A stretch of DNA of 64,000 nucleotides from Alcanivoracaceae bacterium (GCA_029213045.1 JARGPN010000002.1:96183-160182); one strand, 5' to 3'; numbered from the stretch's first letter, positions 39,655-49,968 are shown. The notes: generated from the letters alone by a model not told the origin. Numbers and translations: made by a program.

Positions 39655-40314
39655 TTATTTACCAAGACCTGAAATAAAGCTAGAAACCGCTTGGATTTCT
39701 TTATCGCTCATTTTAGCAGCAGTGGTCTGCATCATGCCTGGCGCGTCTGGATCGGCATCGTTGTTACGCTTCACCACGTCGCCTAAGTCCTCGCGGCCTG
39801 CCGCGCGGAAGGCTTTCAGCTGCGCTTCGATATAACCCGCATGCTGACCACCCAATGCAGGGAAGCCTGCGCCGTCTAGGCCTTGGCCAGATGGGCCATG
39901 GCAACCTGAACAGGCAGCCAAGCCAGTGGACATGTTGCCACCACGATAGATTTTTTCACCCAACGCCAGCAATGCAGGGTCTGCTTTGCCGATTTCGATC
40001 TTTTGCGTTGCGTAATATGCCGCGATATCAGCGATGTCCTGATCGGATAAGCCGCTCACCTGACCTTTCATGATGGCGTTATCACGGGCACCACTCTTGA
40101 AGTCGTGGAGCTGCTTGGCAAGATAGGTTGGATCCTGACCCGCGATTTTCGGGTAGGCAGGCGTACCGCTGTTGCCACCCTGACCATGACATGCACCACA
40201 TACGGCCGCTTTATCTTTACCAGCGCTCGCATCACCTTCAACGGCCAGCAATGGCGCGCTGAATACTACAGACAGCAATAATACGGAAACTTTGCTCATC
40301 AACTTCATGATCAA
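39655..40314 (-). CDS. Cytochrome c4 (di-heme)
   Basis: Two CXXCH motifs (CGACHGQGG, CSGCHGPSGQG), signal peptide. Confidence 0.93.
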   Translation of the reverse strand: MIMKLMSKVSVLLLSVVFSAPLLAVEGDASAGKDKAAVCGACHGQGGNSGTPAYPKIAGQDPTYLAKQLHDFKSGARDNAIMKGQVSGLSDQDIADIAAYYATQKIEIGKADPALLALGEKIYRGGNMSTGLAACSGCHGPSGQGLDGAGFPALGGQHAGYIEAQLKAFRAAGREDLGDVVKRNNDADPDAPGMMQTTAAKMSDKEIQAVSSFISGLGK

Positions 40315-40317
40315 CCC

Positions 40318-40602
40318 TTACTTGGTCATGTGTTCAATCAGTGCACGGAAATCTTCGTCCGTACAATCGTTGCACATGCCCTTAGGAGGCATGGCATTAA
40401 AACCTTCGCGAGCATGCTTCACGAGCGTCTCCATGCCTTTTTCAAGACGAGGCGCCCAAGCTGCTTTATCCCCAGTTTTCGGCGCACCTGCCGCACCGGT
40501 ACCGTGGCAGAATGTACAAGACTGGTTATATTGATCTTCAGTCCCTGCGTGAGCGATAGCTGCCACAGAGGAAAGCAGCAAAACTGCTAGGTATTTACGC
40601 AT
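40318..40602 (-). CDS. Small c-type cytochrome (c5-like)
   Basis: CTFCHGTGAAGAPKTGDKAAW heme motif, signal peptide. Confidence 0.9.
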   Translation of the reverse strand: MRKYLAVLLLSSVAAIAHAGTEDQYNQSCTFCHGTGAAGAPKTGDKAAWAPRLEKGMETLVKHAREGFNAMPPKGMCNDCTDEDFRALIEHMTK

Positions 40603-40746
40603 GAAGTCATCTCCAAAATGAGCACTTACAACGCAGGCTGCCAGAAGAAGGCATTTGCTACTAGTCGCGAACTCAGCTAAAACGCCTAACCAACGCGACC
40701 GGCGCGCATTATATACCAGCGGTCTGTGCTGTCATACCCGTAATGA

Positions 40747-41403
40747 ATGCAAGGAAATCACGTGGCCTTACACCCGTTAGAACGCCTACTTCACAGCGTT
40801 GAGTTTCTAAAAAGCGCCCAAAACACCAGCCAATGTCCGCCGGACGTTGGCTTTGAGGTGGCCTTCGCGGGACGCTCCAACGCCGGAAAGTCTAGCGCGA
40901 TCAACCGCTTATGCACACAAAAGTCTTTGGCGCGCACATCAAAAACGCCCGGGCGCACGCAGTTGCTGAACTTCTTCCAAGTTGACGACGACCGTCGTCT
41001 CGTGGATTTGCCCGGTTATGGCTACGCCAAGGTCAACAAATCACTCAAAGAGCAGTGGCAAAAAGATCTGGATGGCTACCTCGCCGAACGCGAGTGCCTA
41101 GTGGGGCTGGTGTTGATGATGGACATCCGCCACCCGCTGAAGGATTTCGATCAGCTTATTCTTGAATGGAGCGCCGCATCGAATATGCCCCTGCATATCC
41201 TGCTGACCAAAGCGGACAAATTAAAATACGGCGCAGCCAAGGCGACGCTGCTGAAAACACGGCAAGCATTAAAAAATCACCCTGCACCACTTTCCCTGCA
41301 ATTGTTTTCCGCGACCCAAGGCACTGGGTGTGAGGAAGCGTGGGACAAGCTGGGGGAATGGTTGGAAGTGCCGGTAGAACAGGAAATCAAACCGGCCGAC
41401 TAG
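40747..41403 (+). CDS. engB: Ribosome biogenesis GTPase EngB (YihA/YsxC)
   Basis: [17 protein letters not shown] (G1), [11 protein letters not shown] (G3), LTKADK (G4). Confidence 0.96.
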   Translation: MQGNHVALHPLERLLHSVEFLKSAQNTSQCPPDVGFEVAFAGRSNAGKSSAINRLCTQKSLARTSKTPGRTQLLNFFQVDDDRRLVDLPGYGYAKVNKSLKEQWQKDLDGYLAERECLVGLVLMMDIRHPLKDFDQLILEWSAASNMPLHILLTKADKLKYGAAKATLLKTRQALKNHPAPLSLQLFSATQGTGCEEAWDKLGEWLEVPVEQEIKPAD

Positions 41404-41423
41404 CCGCCACATAAATCGCAGGC

Positions 41424-41566
41424 AAAAAAAACCCCAGTAGCGATCGGGGGAAGGGAATGACGCTACTGGGGTGCTTGCCCTCCGGTTCACTGGGGGATGA
41501 ACCGGAGTGTTCAGAGACCATATGAGCTGGTGAGGGTTTCTGGGGGATCGGGGCCAGCTCACGGTC
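41424..41566 (-). ncRNA. Candidate sRNA A (ErsA/sX13-like C-rich stem-loop RNA)
   Basis: On the minus strand: UGAGCUGG/CCAGCUCA stem; CUCCGGUUCA-UCCCCCAG-UGAACCGGAG stem-loop; CCCCAGUAGCG-N18-CGCUACUGGGG-UUUUUUUU terminator. Loops contain UCCCCC/CCCUUCCCCC. Confidence 0.75.
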
Positions 41567-41571
41567 ATCTG

Positions 41572-41600
41572 TTATGACGCAGGCTACGCCGCAAAGTTCC
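41572..41600 (-). promoter_or_regulatory. Candidate sigma-E-type promoter of sRNA A
   Basis: Minus strand GGAACTT-N15-GTCATAA, about 6 nt before the proposed transcript start. Confidence 0.55.
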
Positions 41601-41932
41601 ACCTCGCATTGGTTTTTTCTGCCATTTTTTTTTAATTTCATATTATTCATCCGCTTTGTGATCTAGCTCTCAAGCACGACGATGAATATATCTTCGGCGC
41701 AATACTAACGCCGTAGGGACACTTAATTATTTCTCATGCCCGCGTGCAACACGACGGCATTCAACCATGTGGTTTGTTATTTATTTCTATTTTTTTTCGT
41801 CGCGGATGCGTCACTACCGGCGTATAGAAAAAGCGTTTTTATTGGGTGTCGATGTCACACAACAATACTTGTTTCGGCCTGTCAAAATTACGTCACTTGG
41901 TGTGTGAGAAAAGCAGCGAAAATATTTAAAGC

Positions 41933-42067
41933 AAAAAAAACCTGACAGCGACTGAGGGGAGGACGCGCTGCCAGGTTGCTTGCCTCCGGTTCACTGGGGG
42001 ATGAACCAGGAGTATTTAGGCTGCGGAACCGGCGAGGGTTTCGGGGGATCGGGGACCAGCCCGCAGC
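41933..42067 (-). ncRNA. Candidate sRNA B, paralogue of sRNA A
   Basis: On the minus strand: GCUGCGG/CCGCAGC outer stem; CUCC(U)GGUUCA-UCCCCCAG-UGAACCGGAG; AACCUGGCAGCG-N15-CGCUGUCAGGUUUUUUUU terminator. Same order and loop motifs as sRNA A. Confidence 0.75.
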
Positions 42068-42073
42068 GGTATA

Positions 42074-42102
42074 TAAGATAGCGCGAACTTAATGAAAGTT
42101 CC
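42074..42102 (-). promoter_or_regulatory. Candidate sigma-E-type promoter of sRNA B
   Basis: Minus strand GGAACTT-N16-ATCTTA immediately downstream of the nhaA stop codon. Confidence 0.5.
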
Positions 42103-42109
42103 GCTACGT

Positions 42110-43321
42110 TTAGTGTGAACTGCCGACATTCTTTTCGGCGTGTGTTGCAGAATGTTTCGGCAACGACCAGTTTAATATCAGATAGCCGACAACCGCGGAC
42201 AACACTGATCCCACCATGACACCAAGCCGTGGCCCAGCGCCGCCATCACTGCCATGACCGTCGCCAAATGCTAAGCCGCCAATAAATAAACTCATCGTAA
42301 AACCAATGCCGCACATAACGGATAAGCCGGCCAACTCACGGAACCGCAATCCGCTCGGCAATTTCGCTAGCCCTAACTTCACGGCTACCCAGCAGGTGCC
42401 AAAAACGCCCAATTGTTTTCCTACAAAAAGTCCCAACGCGATACCCAGCGGGATCGGCTCAAGCAAGCTTTTTAAGGTCATGCCTTCAAACGACAAGCCT
42501 GCGTTCGCGAAGGCAAAAATAGGCAATATCGCAAACGTCACCACGCCGCTTAAGCTGTGCTCAATATGTTTTAGCGGCGAATAATTGGGCTGCGCCGGAT
42601 CGCGATACGGAATAAACATCGCCAATGCAACGCCAGCAAGCGTGGCGTGTACACCAGACTTCAATACCGACGCCCACAGCACCGCACCGACTAAAAGATA
42701 AGGTGCTTCAGACATGACTCCGCGACGATTCATGATCGCCAAAATGGCCAAACAGATGGACGCAACAATCAACGATAACAAGGCAAGATCGGAGGTATAA
42801 AAAAGCGCGATAATAATAATGGCGCCAACATCGTCGAAAATAGCGAGGGATACCAAGAACACTTTCAATGCGTTCGGCACACGATCACCCAACAAGGTTA
42901 AAACACCCAACGCAAATGCAATGTCCGTCGCGGTTGGAATTGCCCAGCCACGCATTGCATGATCGTTGTCGCCATTAATCATGAAGTACACCACCGCCGG
43001 CATCACCATGCCGCCGACCGCGCCAATGGCGGGCAGGATAACCTGCGCCGGTGACGACAACTCTCCATCAATAATTTCGCGCTTTAGTTCCAAGCCAACA
43101 TAGAAAAAGAACAACGCCATAAGGCCGTCGTTTACCCATAACAAAATAGGTTTATCTAATTCAAACTTGCCAACATGAATACCCGCATAGGTATGCAAGA
43201 AGTGATCGTAGTATTCGGACAAGGGCGAGTTCGCGCAGAACATGGCAAGCACCGCAGCGGCCACCAATAAAATCCCGCCGGCCGAATCGTGCTTAAGAAA
43301 CTCTCTAACCGTTGTGAGCAT
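42110..43321 (-). CDS. nhaA: Na+/H+ antiporter NhaA
   Basis: GWAIPTATDIAFALGVL, VFLVSLAIFDDVGAIIIIALFY, FTMSLFIGGLAF motifs. Confidence 0.95.
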   Translation of the reverse strand: MLTTVREFLKHDSAGGILLVAAAVLAMFCANSPLSEYYDHFLHTYAGIHVGKFELDKPILLWVNDGLMALFFFYVGLELKREIIDGELSSPAQVILPAIGAVGGMVMPAVVYFMINGDNDHAMRGWAIPTATDIAFALGVLTLLGDRVPNALKVFLVSLAIFDDVGAIIIIALFYTSDLALLSLIVASICLAILAIMNRRGVMSEAPYLLVGAVLWASVLKSGVHATLAGVALAMFIPYRDPAQPNYSPLKHIEHSLSGVVTFAILPIFAFANAGLSFEGMTLKSLLEPIPLGIALGLFVGKQLGVFGTCWVAVKLGLAKLPSGLRFRELAGLSVMCGIGFTMSLFIGGLAFGDGHGSDGGAGPRLGVMVGSVLSAVVGYLILNWSLPKHSATHAEKNVGSSH

Positions 43322-44077
43322 TTATAATTCCCCAACATACTGTTTATAAAACTGGCGGGCTGTGCGGCCGGACCGCCCTCCCTTCTCCATCGAAAAACGA
43401 CGGGCCAGTGTGTGCAATTGCTCACGATCAACAACTTGGGGGAACAGTCGGTCAATCATGGCAAAATATTGATCTTGGCTGATTGGGTAGAACGATAAAC
43501 AAAGCCCAAACCGATCTGCCAAAGAAATTTTTTCTTCGATGGCGTCGCCCAAGTGCAACTCACCATCAATAATTTTTCCGCCAGCATTATCCTGATGATA
43601 CTCAGGCAGCAAATGACGGCGATTCGAGGTTGCCATTATCCGTACGTTATCCGGCGGCAATTCGATGGAGCCTTCCATCACGCTTTTCAAGTGCCGGTAA
43701 CCGCGTTCACCCTCATCAAAAGACAAATCATCGCAGTAGACCACAAAACGAAACGGCAGTTCACGCACTTGATCGACGATATCGGGCAACGAGGTCAGAT
43801 CGTCGCGATCCACTTCAATAACACGTAGACCAGACGCCGCGTATTCATTGAGCATCGCTTTCACCAGTGACGATTTACCTGTGCCTCGGCTGCCCCACAA
43901 CAACACATGGTTGCAGGGCTGGCCAGATAGAAACCGTTGCGTGTTGTGCTGCAATTTTTTTGCCTGCACATCGATGCCTAGCAAATCCTCAAAAGTGATT
44001 GGATCAAGGTGCTGCACCGCACGCAACCGGCCCGTTGCCGGGCGCCAAATCGCCGCGAGCGTGTTGCGCCAATCCAT
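43322..44077 (-). CDS. DUF815 family ATP-binding protein
   Basis: HVLLWGSRGTGKSSLVKAML Walker A, FVVYCDDLSFDEGE, IMATSNRRHLLPE. Confidence 0.9.
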   Translation of the reverse strand: MDWRNTLAAIWRPATGRLRAVQHLDPITFEDLLGIDVQAKKLQHNTQRFLSGQPCNHVLLWGSRGTGKSSLVKAMLNEYAASGLRVIEVDRDDLTSLPDIVDQVRELPFRFVVYCDDLSFDEGERGYRHLKSVMEGSIELPPDNVRIMATSNRRHLLPEYHQDNAGGKIIDGELHLGDAIEEKISLADRFGLCLSFYPISQDQYFAMIDRLFPQVVDREQLHTLARRFSMEKGGRSGRTARQFYKQYVGEL

Positions 44078-46848
44078 CAGTGCGCCTCGTCCCAGTTAGT
44101 GCCCACGCCGTGCTCAACCAATAAAGGCACCTTGAGTTGCGCCGCAGCGGACATGCGCTTTTTGATTTGATCAACCAGCTCGTCACAATGTTCATCGGCG
44201 ACTTCGAACACCAGTTCATCGTGCACCTGCATAATCATCAGCGCATCTAACTGTGCGCCGGCCAGCCAATGATGCACGTCAATCATGGCTCTTTTAATGA
44301 TGTCTGCCGCAGTGCCTTGCATTGGCGCGTTAATCGCGGTGCGTTCAGCAGCTTGGCGCATATTAGCGTTCTTGCTGTGAATTTCGGGCAAATACAAACG
44401 GCGTCCAAATAGGGTTTCGACATAGCCGTTATCCGCCGCACTGGCGCGGGTGCTTTCCATGTAACGCTTCACACCCGGGTAGCGGTCAAAATAACTGTCG
44501 ATATAGCCCTGCGCTTCGCCGCGCGGAATACCTAATTGCTTCGCCAAACCAAACGCGCTCATGCCATAGATCAGGCCAAAGTTAATCGCCTTGGCGTTGC
44601 GCCGTTCGTTATCAGTAACTTCTTCAATGGATTTTCCAGCAACTTCGGCAGCCGTGGCGCGGTGAATATCTAAGCCTTTTTCAAAAGCCGTTAACAACCC
44701 TTCGTCTTCAGACAAATGCGCCATGATGCGCAATTCAATCTGCGAATAATCCGCCGCGACGATTTTCCGGCCTTGCGGCGCACAGAATGCTTGGCGAATA
44801 CGACGGCCTTCTTCTGAGCGTACAGGAATGTTTTGCAGATTCGGCTCTGTCGACGACAACCGGCCGGTGGCGGCAATCGCCTGATGGTACGACGTGTGCA
44901 CTCGACCAGTGCGCGAATTAATCATTTCCGGCAGCTTATCGGTATAAGTGTTTTTTAACTTTGCCATGCCGCGATAATCCATAATCACCTGTGGCAATGG
45001 ATAATCTAACGCCAACTCTTGCAACACTGCTTCAGCCGTTGACGGTGCGCCCTTTGGTGTTTTCTTAATAACCGGAATGCCGAGCTTTTCGTATAGCACT
45101 TCGCCGAGCTGCTTGGGCGAACTTAAATTAAATTTATCCCCTGCTAGGTCATACGCTTGCTCTTCAAGCTCGACCATTTTCTTTGCAAGTTCATTGCTTT
45201 GCTTGCGCAGCATGGCGGCATCAACATAGCAGCCATTGCGCTCTATGCCAGAGAGCACCGGCACGAGTGGAATTTCGATTTCATTAAAGACTTTTTCCAA
45301 ACTTGGAATGGCCTGCAATGTGGGCCACAGCGCTTGGTGCAAACGCAACGTAATATCGGCGTCCTCCGCTGCATACTCTCCGGCTTCGTCCAAACCAATC
45401 TGGTTGAAGGTTAATTGCTTCGCACCCTTGCCCGCGATTTCTTCAAACTTAATGGTTTTATGACCCAGATATTTTAACGAAAGCGAATCCATATCGTGTC
45501 GTGTTGCGACGGAATCCAACACGTAGGATTCCAGCATGGTGTCCCACACAATGCCCTGCATGGCAATGCCATAGTTTGCCAGCACGCTCATGTCGTATTT
45601 TAAGTTTTGTCCGATTTTCTTAACGGACGGATCTTCCAGCAACGGCTTCAATGCTTGCAGCACGCTGTCTCTATCCAACTGATCTGGCGCACCGGGATAG
45701 TCATGTGCAACCGGCACGTATACGCCCTCGCCTGCCTCTATGGCAAACGACACGCCAACAATTTCCGCATTCATATATTCGAGGCTAGTGGTTTCGGTGT
45801 CGAAGGCGAAACACTCGGCGTGCTTAAGCTTTTCCAGCCAACCGTCGAAATCTTTTTGCTCAAAAATAACCTGATAATTTCCGCGGGATATATCTGATTG
45901 CAGTGCTGGCGGAGTGGCCGCCGCCGCAGCTGATGCCGGCGCCGCGCTGTCGCCGCTGTCCGCCAGACCTTTACCGCTGAGCGTTTCGTCGAGCCAGCCC
46001 TTAAACTCCAATGAACGAAAATGCTCTGCCAACGCCTCGTAATCGGGCTCACTTAACACCAGATCCGCCAGCGTTTCTTTTATTTCACAATCGGTTTTAA
46101 TGGTGGCCAACCAATAAGAAAGGCGAGCCTGCTCCTCATTTGCCGCGAGCTTTTCCGGCATTTTTTTCGCGCCACGAAAATCCAATGACGGTACTTTGTC
46201 GAGGTTTTTATAAATTTCATCGACGGAACCAAGACCCTGAATAAGGGCCAAGGCAGTTTTTTCTCCGACACCGGGAACGCCGGGAATGTTATCCACTTTG
46301 TCGCCCATTAAGGCGAGGTAATCGATGATCAATGACGGCGGGATGCCGAATTTTTTCTCGACGCCTGCGGGGTCCATTACCGTATCGTTCATGGTGTTTA
46401 CCAACGTCACCTGATCATTCACCAATTGCGCCATGTCTTTGTCGCCGGTGGAAATAATCACTGGGTAACCTTGCTCGGCGAGCTGCACCGCCATCGTGCC
46501 AATGACGTCATCTGCTTCGACGCCTTCTTCAACTATTAATGGCATACCCATGGAACGAATCAATGCATGAAGCGGCTCGACTTGCTGACGTAATTCGTCC
46601 GGCATCGGTGGGCGATTCGCTTTGTATTCTGCAAACTTTTCGTCGCGAAAGGTTTTTCCTTTGGCATCAAAAATGACGGCCATGTGCACTGGCTGATAAT
46701 CTTTTAAGAGTTTGCGCAACATGGACGCAACGCCGCGGATGGCGCCTGTGTGCCGATGGTCTGAGGTTGTCAGCATGGGCAAAGCATGAAAGGCGCGATA
46801 CAAATACGAGGAGCCATCCACGAGTATCACTGGTCGTTTTTCAGACAT
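44077..46848 (-). CDS. polA: DNA polymerase I
   Basis: 5' nuclease domain ([16 protein letters not shown]), 3'-5' exonuclease and polymerase domains ([27 protein letters not shown]). Confidence 0.97.
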   Translation of the reverse strand: MSEKRPVILVDGSSYLYRAFHALPMLTTSDHRHTGAIRGVASMLRKLLKDYQPVHMAVIFDAKGKTFRDEKFAEYKANRPPMPDELRQQVEPLHALIRSMGMPLIVEEGVEADDVIGTMAVQLAEQGYPVIISTGDKDMAQLVNDQVTLVNTMNDTVMDPAGVEKKFGIPPSLIIDYLALMGDKVDNIPGVPGVGEKTALALIQGLGSVDEIYKNLDKVPSLDFRGAKKMPEKLAANEEQARLSYWLATIKTDCEIKETLADLVLSEPDYEALAEHFRSLEFKGWLDETLSGKGLADSGDSAAPASAAAAATPPALQSDISRGNYQVIFEQKDFDGWLEKLKHAECFAFDTETTSLEYMNAEIVGVSFAIEAGEGVYVPVAHDYPGAPDQLDRDSVLQALKPLLEDPSVKKIGQNLKYDMSVLANYGIAMQGIVWDTMLESYVLDSVATRHDMDSLSLKYLGHKTIKFEEIAGKGAKQLTFNQIGLDEAGEYAAEDADITLRLHQALWPTLQAIPSLEKVFNEIEIPLVPVLSGIERNGCYVDAAMLRKQSNELAKKMVELEEQAYDLAGDKFNLSSPKQLGEVLYEKLGIPVIKKTPKGAPSTAEAVLQELALDYPLPQVIMDYRGMAKLKNTYTDKLPEMINSRTGRVHTSYHQAIAATGRLSSTEPNLQNIPVRSEEGRRIRQAFCAPQGRKIVAADYSQIELRIMAHLSEDEGLLTAFEKGLDIHRATAAEVAGKSIEEVTDNERRNAKAINFGLIYGMSAFGLAKQLGIPRGEAQGYIDSYFDRYPGVKRYMESTRASAADNGYVETLFGRRLYLPEIHSKNANMRQAAERTAINAPMQGTAADIIKRAMIDVHHWLAGAQLDALMIMQVHDELVFEVADEHCDELVDQIKKRMSAAAQLKVPLLVEHGVGTNWDEAH

Positions 46849-47088
46849 TCGTTGTCCTGTTGGCGATGCTGTAAAAAGCGAAAAAAGAAATGACGCACCC
46901 TCGATGAGATTGTCCGTCTGAAACGGCCCACATCATAACACTGTTGTGAGACGACCACTGTATGCACACATGACGCGTGCAGATGAACTTTTGCGAAACG
47001 CAGGAGAGATTGCAATAGCTAGCCGTTCAGCCGCCACAGAGGGCGACTGAACTAATCGAATAGAGATCGGAAGGTTCAGAAGTATTGC

Positions 47089-47727
47089 TTAGAAGAACAC
47101 CTGGAAGCCGGCTTCGATGGCATTCACGTCGACATCGTATTTGCTGCCGTAATCCATGTATTCCAACGACAAACCGATTTTATTGGGCACCTGCGGCACC
47201 CGCACTTCCAAACCAACACCAACACCCCACGACACGCTGGCGTTATCGTTATGGCTGGTTCGCTCCACGCATGAAGTCGTACAGGTTTGAATGGTAGTGT
47301 CTAACGCCACTTGGGCGGCACCTGCATTCGCTTGAACAAACATTTTATCGACCATCGGAATGCTGATCAGCGGAACATTAAACGCCCAGCGCGAGGTGAG
47401 ATATGCGCCAAACAAGTTATCAATATCGTATTGGATTTTTTGGTTGCCGAGCTGATCGCGCTCGTGCCAAAACCCACGCGCGGCGCGTACTTCGACACCC
47501 CAATGCTTATCAATCAAGCCGCCCATGCGCACATGAATGCCACCAGGGGATTGCTTAAGTGAATCGGTTTCGATATTGGCGGAAACCAAACCAAGGCCGG
47601 CGTACGACATTGGGCTTTCCTTATAGATAGCGACACGCTCTGGCTCTGCAGGCGCTTTATCTACCGCCAAGACAGGCAGACTGATCGCTGTCGCCAAGGC
47701 GCTTAGCGCAACGCGGACACCCCACAT
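47089..47727 (-). CDS. Outer membrane beta-barrel protein
   Basis: Signal peptide MWGVRVALSALATAISLPVLA; alternating amphipathic C-terminus ending in F (EAGFQVFF). Confidence 0.7.
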   Translation of the reverse strand: MWGVRVALSALATAISLPVLAVDKAPAEPERVAIYKESPMSYAGLGLVSANIETDSLKQSPGGIHVRMGGLIDKHWGVEVRAARGFWHERDQLGNQKIQYDIDNLFGAYLTSRWAFNVPLISIPMVDKMFVQANAGAAQVALDTTIQTCTTSCVERTSHNDNASVSWGVGVGLEVRVPQVPNKIGLSLEYMDYGSKYDVDVNAIEAGFQVFF

Positions 47728-47901
47728 GTCATACTCCTTACTTCTACTGTTTATTGTTATTCGGCTAATCACATTACGCCGAGTTCTGTGCTCGTCAGTA
47801 TACGCGAGCCTTGCGCACATGAAAGCGCCAAGTAGCGCTCACCAGCACAAACGCTTATCTCTCCCATGCGCACACCCACGCAGCTGTCGTATACTGCGGC
47901 C

Positions 47902-48837
47902 ATGAGCGTCTTTACTCCGATTTCAGATTCCGCCATTTCCTCCGTTATTGCTCCACTTGGCCTCACACTTGTCGGCGCCCAAGCGGCAACCCATGGCATC
48001 GAAAACAGCAATTATTTGCTGCGCTGCGCCGATGCCAACAAACAGCCAATCGGCCTTGTACTTACACTGTTTGAACAGCGCCCCGCCGCACAGCTGCCAT
48101 GGTTTGCAGCGCTGCTGAGCGGACTTGCCGAGGCGAAACTGCCCGTTCCCGCGCCGATCAGCGTCGGCGGCGGCCCGCTTTTGCAGGTTGAAGGCAAGCC
48201 AGGATTTTTGGTGCCGTGGCTGCCGGGAGCGCATGTATTTCAGCCGAACGAACAGCAATGCTTGGCGGTCGGTCAACTGCTGGCAAGCCTGCATCAATGC
48301 CCAACGCCCCGAGGCGAACCGCCACACAGTGAGCGCCGCCATTTGCGTTGGCTGGCCGAGCAGCTGCCACGACTGTCTGACACAGATCGTGGCGCCGCCA
48401 ACGAGGTGCTGGACACTTGGCAGCATGCCGCCGGACGGCGAACACTGATCCATGCGGATCTATTTCGCGACAATGTGTTATTTGATGGCGACCATGTCAG
48501 CGGGCTGCTGGACCTGTACAACGCCTGTTCAGACTTGCCGATTTATGATGTGGCGGTGACGCTTAATGATTGGTGCGTTGATGATGACGGGCGGCTTGTC
48601 ACCGCGCGGATGAACGCCCTACTGAGCGGCTATCAACAATGCAGACCGTTAAGTGATGAAGAAATGAAACAGTTGCCGCTAGCGCTAGCCACGGCCGGTT
48701 TGCGCTTTTATTTATCTCGCCTAGCGGCACAACAGTCCGCAGCACTGCACGCCGATGCACAGGGCACGGTGAGCAAAGATCCAGAACCATTTCGGCAGAT
48801 TTTTTTGCAGCGCTATCGCGACTGGAAGGCGGGCTAA
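47902..48837 (+). CDS. thrB: Homoserine kinase (ThrB, APH-fold type)
   Basis: GIENSNYLLRC, TLIHADLFRDNVLFDGDHVSGLLDLYNAC and FYLSRL motifs. Start placed at MSVFTPISDS. Confidence 0.9.
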   Translation: MSVFTPISDSAISSVIAPLGLTLVGAQAATHGIENSNYLLRCADANKQPIGLVLTLFEQRPAAQLPWFAALLSGLAEAKLPVPAPISVGGGPLLQVEGKPGFLVPWLPGAHVFQPNEQQCLAVGQLLASLHQCPTPRGEPPHSERRHLRWLAEQLPRLSDTDRGAANEVLDTWQHAAGRRTLIHADLFRDNVLFDGDHVSGLLDLYNACSDLPIYDVAVTLNDWCVDDDGRLVTARMNALLSGYQQCRPLSDEEMKQLPLALATAGLRFYLSRLAAQQSAALHADAQGTVSKDPEPFRQIFLQRYRDWKAG

Positions 48838-48843
48838 CTAAGT

Positions 48844-49968
48844 CTACCTGCCTGGCCCAGTGAGAATCAGGTGCGTTACCGCTTGATGCCATTCAATGTC
48901 GGACCAGAATTCAGCACTGCGCGGGCGCGCATGATGCGCGGTAATGAGTGCGCTCATGCCTTGCGATAACGACACCTTAATGATGCTTTCCGAGACCTCT
49001 CGCACCCAGCGCCAGTCCGCTTGGCTCTCGCTCGCCAACCGCACGTAACCCGCGCAAATAACGGGCTGTAAACGGCGCAAACGCGAGAATTCGCCTAAAT
49101 TCTCAATACGATCCTCGACCCGCTGCAACCAAAACGTACCCCGCGCACGCCACGCCAATGCGGCCACTCGCGTTTGCAATCCGCGCGCAAACCGATTGCT
49201 GCTTAACGCCAAGGGCGAGGCACTCATCAAGCCAACACGGGGATCGTCATCGAGCCAGAGATGTGTGTCGATAAAGTCCAGCTCGGTGGTGTCGAGTTTG
49301 CGAATGTGTTTTTCCGTATGCCCGTTTACGGACACCCCGAAGGCGATGTCGGGAAACCTAGCACGCAGCGCGCGCGGCACAGTTAATAGATATTCTTCGG
49401 CGCTACGCTCAGCGTCCTTGGTCCAGTCGGCAAGGCGCGCCAAGGGACTGCGCGGGTGGCGATTAAACAGTGCGCGATATGCGCCATGGGTGGTGTCTGG
49501 GTCGGTGAACTCGTGACAAAAATCTACCGCAACTACCGTGTCGAGCAACTGACGATCGCGCAGCAAGGTCAGCGTTTGTGACCACACATTAACGAAATCT
49601 CGGGGGCGACGCACAAAGGAACGACGCGCTTGGGTGTCATGCAGAAATTCGCTGGTGAGCCACAAACGGATATTGCGCGCCTTCGCTAACGTGGCCAGCT
49701 CCACCAAGCTATTGCGCGGGTGCATCCACACGCTTGGCTCACCGGCACGCGGCACCTCGAAACGGTCCTCTACGGCGCTGTCTTCGCGGGCGGCAATCAG
49801 ATGCGGGAACGCATCCACACGCAGGGCGTTATAGCCACGTTCGCACAGCTCATCGAGCACCCGCGTGAGGGAACGGTACTCCCCCTGCGGCGCATCACGG
49901 CGCATCAGCCAGTCATGGCTCCAACAGGCCATGGCCAAGCGCGGCAACTGTCCCCCTCGAATCGACAA
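48844..49968 (-). CDS. Cellulase-like/TIM-barrel glycosidase-like protein
   Basis: LDELCERGYNALRVDAFPHLI, WMHPRN, IRLWLTSEF, VVAVDFCHEF motifs resembling sugar-binding cellulase-like proteins. Confidence 0.6.
   Translation of the reverse strand: MSIRGGQLPRLAMACWSHDWLMRRDAPQGEYRSLTRVLDELCERGYNALRVDAFPHLIAAREDSAVEDRFEVPRAGEPSVWMHPRNSLVELATLAKARNIRLWLTSEFLHDTQARRSFVRRPRDFVNVWSQTLTLLRDRQLLDTVVAVDFCHEFTDPDTTHGAYRALFNRHPRSPLARLADWTKDAERSAEEYLLTVPRALRARFPDIAFGVSVNGHTEKHIRKLDTTELDFIDTHLWLDDDPRVGLMSASPLALSSNRFARGLQTRVAALAWRARGTFWLQRVEDRIENLGEFSRLRRLQPVICAGYVRLASESQADWRWVREVSESIIKVSLSQGMSALITAHHARPRSAEFWSDIEWHQAVTHLILTGPGR

Noticed and set aside
41269-41945. ORFs 41269..41568 (-), 41387..41650 (-) and 41736..41945 (+) in the engB-nhaA intergenic region
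   Set aside because: No domain-like composition; the minus-strand ones run through the structured sRNA A, whose stem pairing rather than reading frame is conserved with sRNA B.
41424-42067. CsrB/RsmZ-like reading of the repeats (GGA motifs in loops on the plus strand)
   Set aside because: The U tracts, G-U (not A-C) pairs and promoter-like sequences all fit minus-strand transcription, which makes the loops C-rich rather than GGA-rich.
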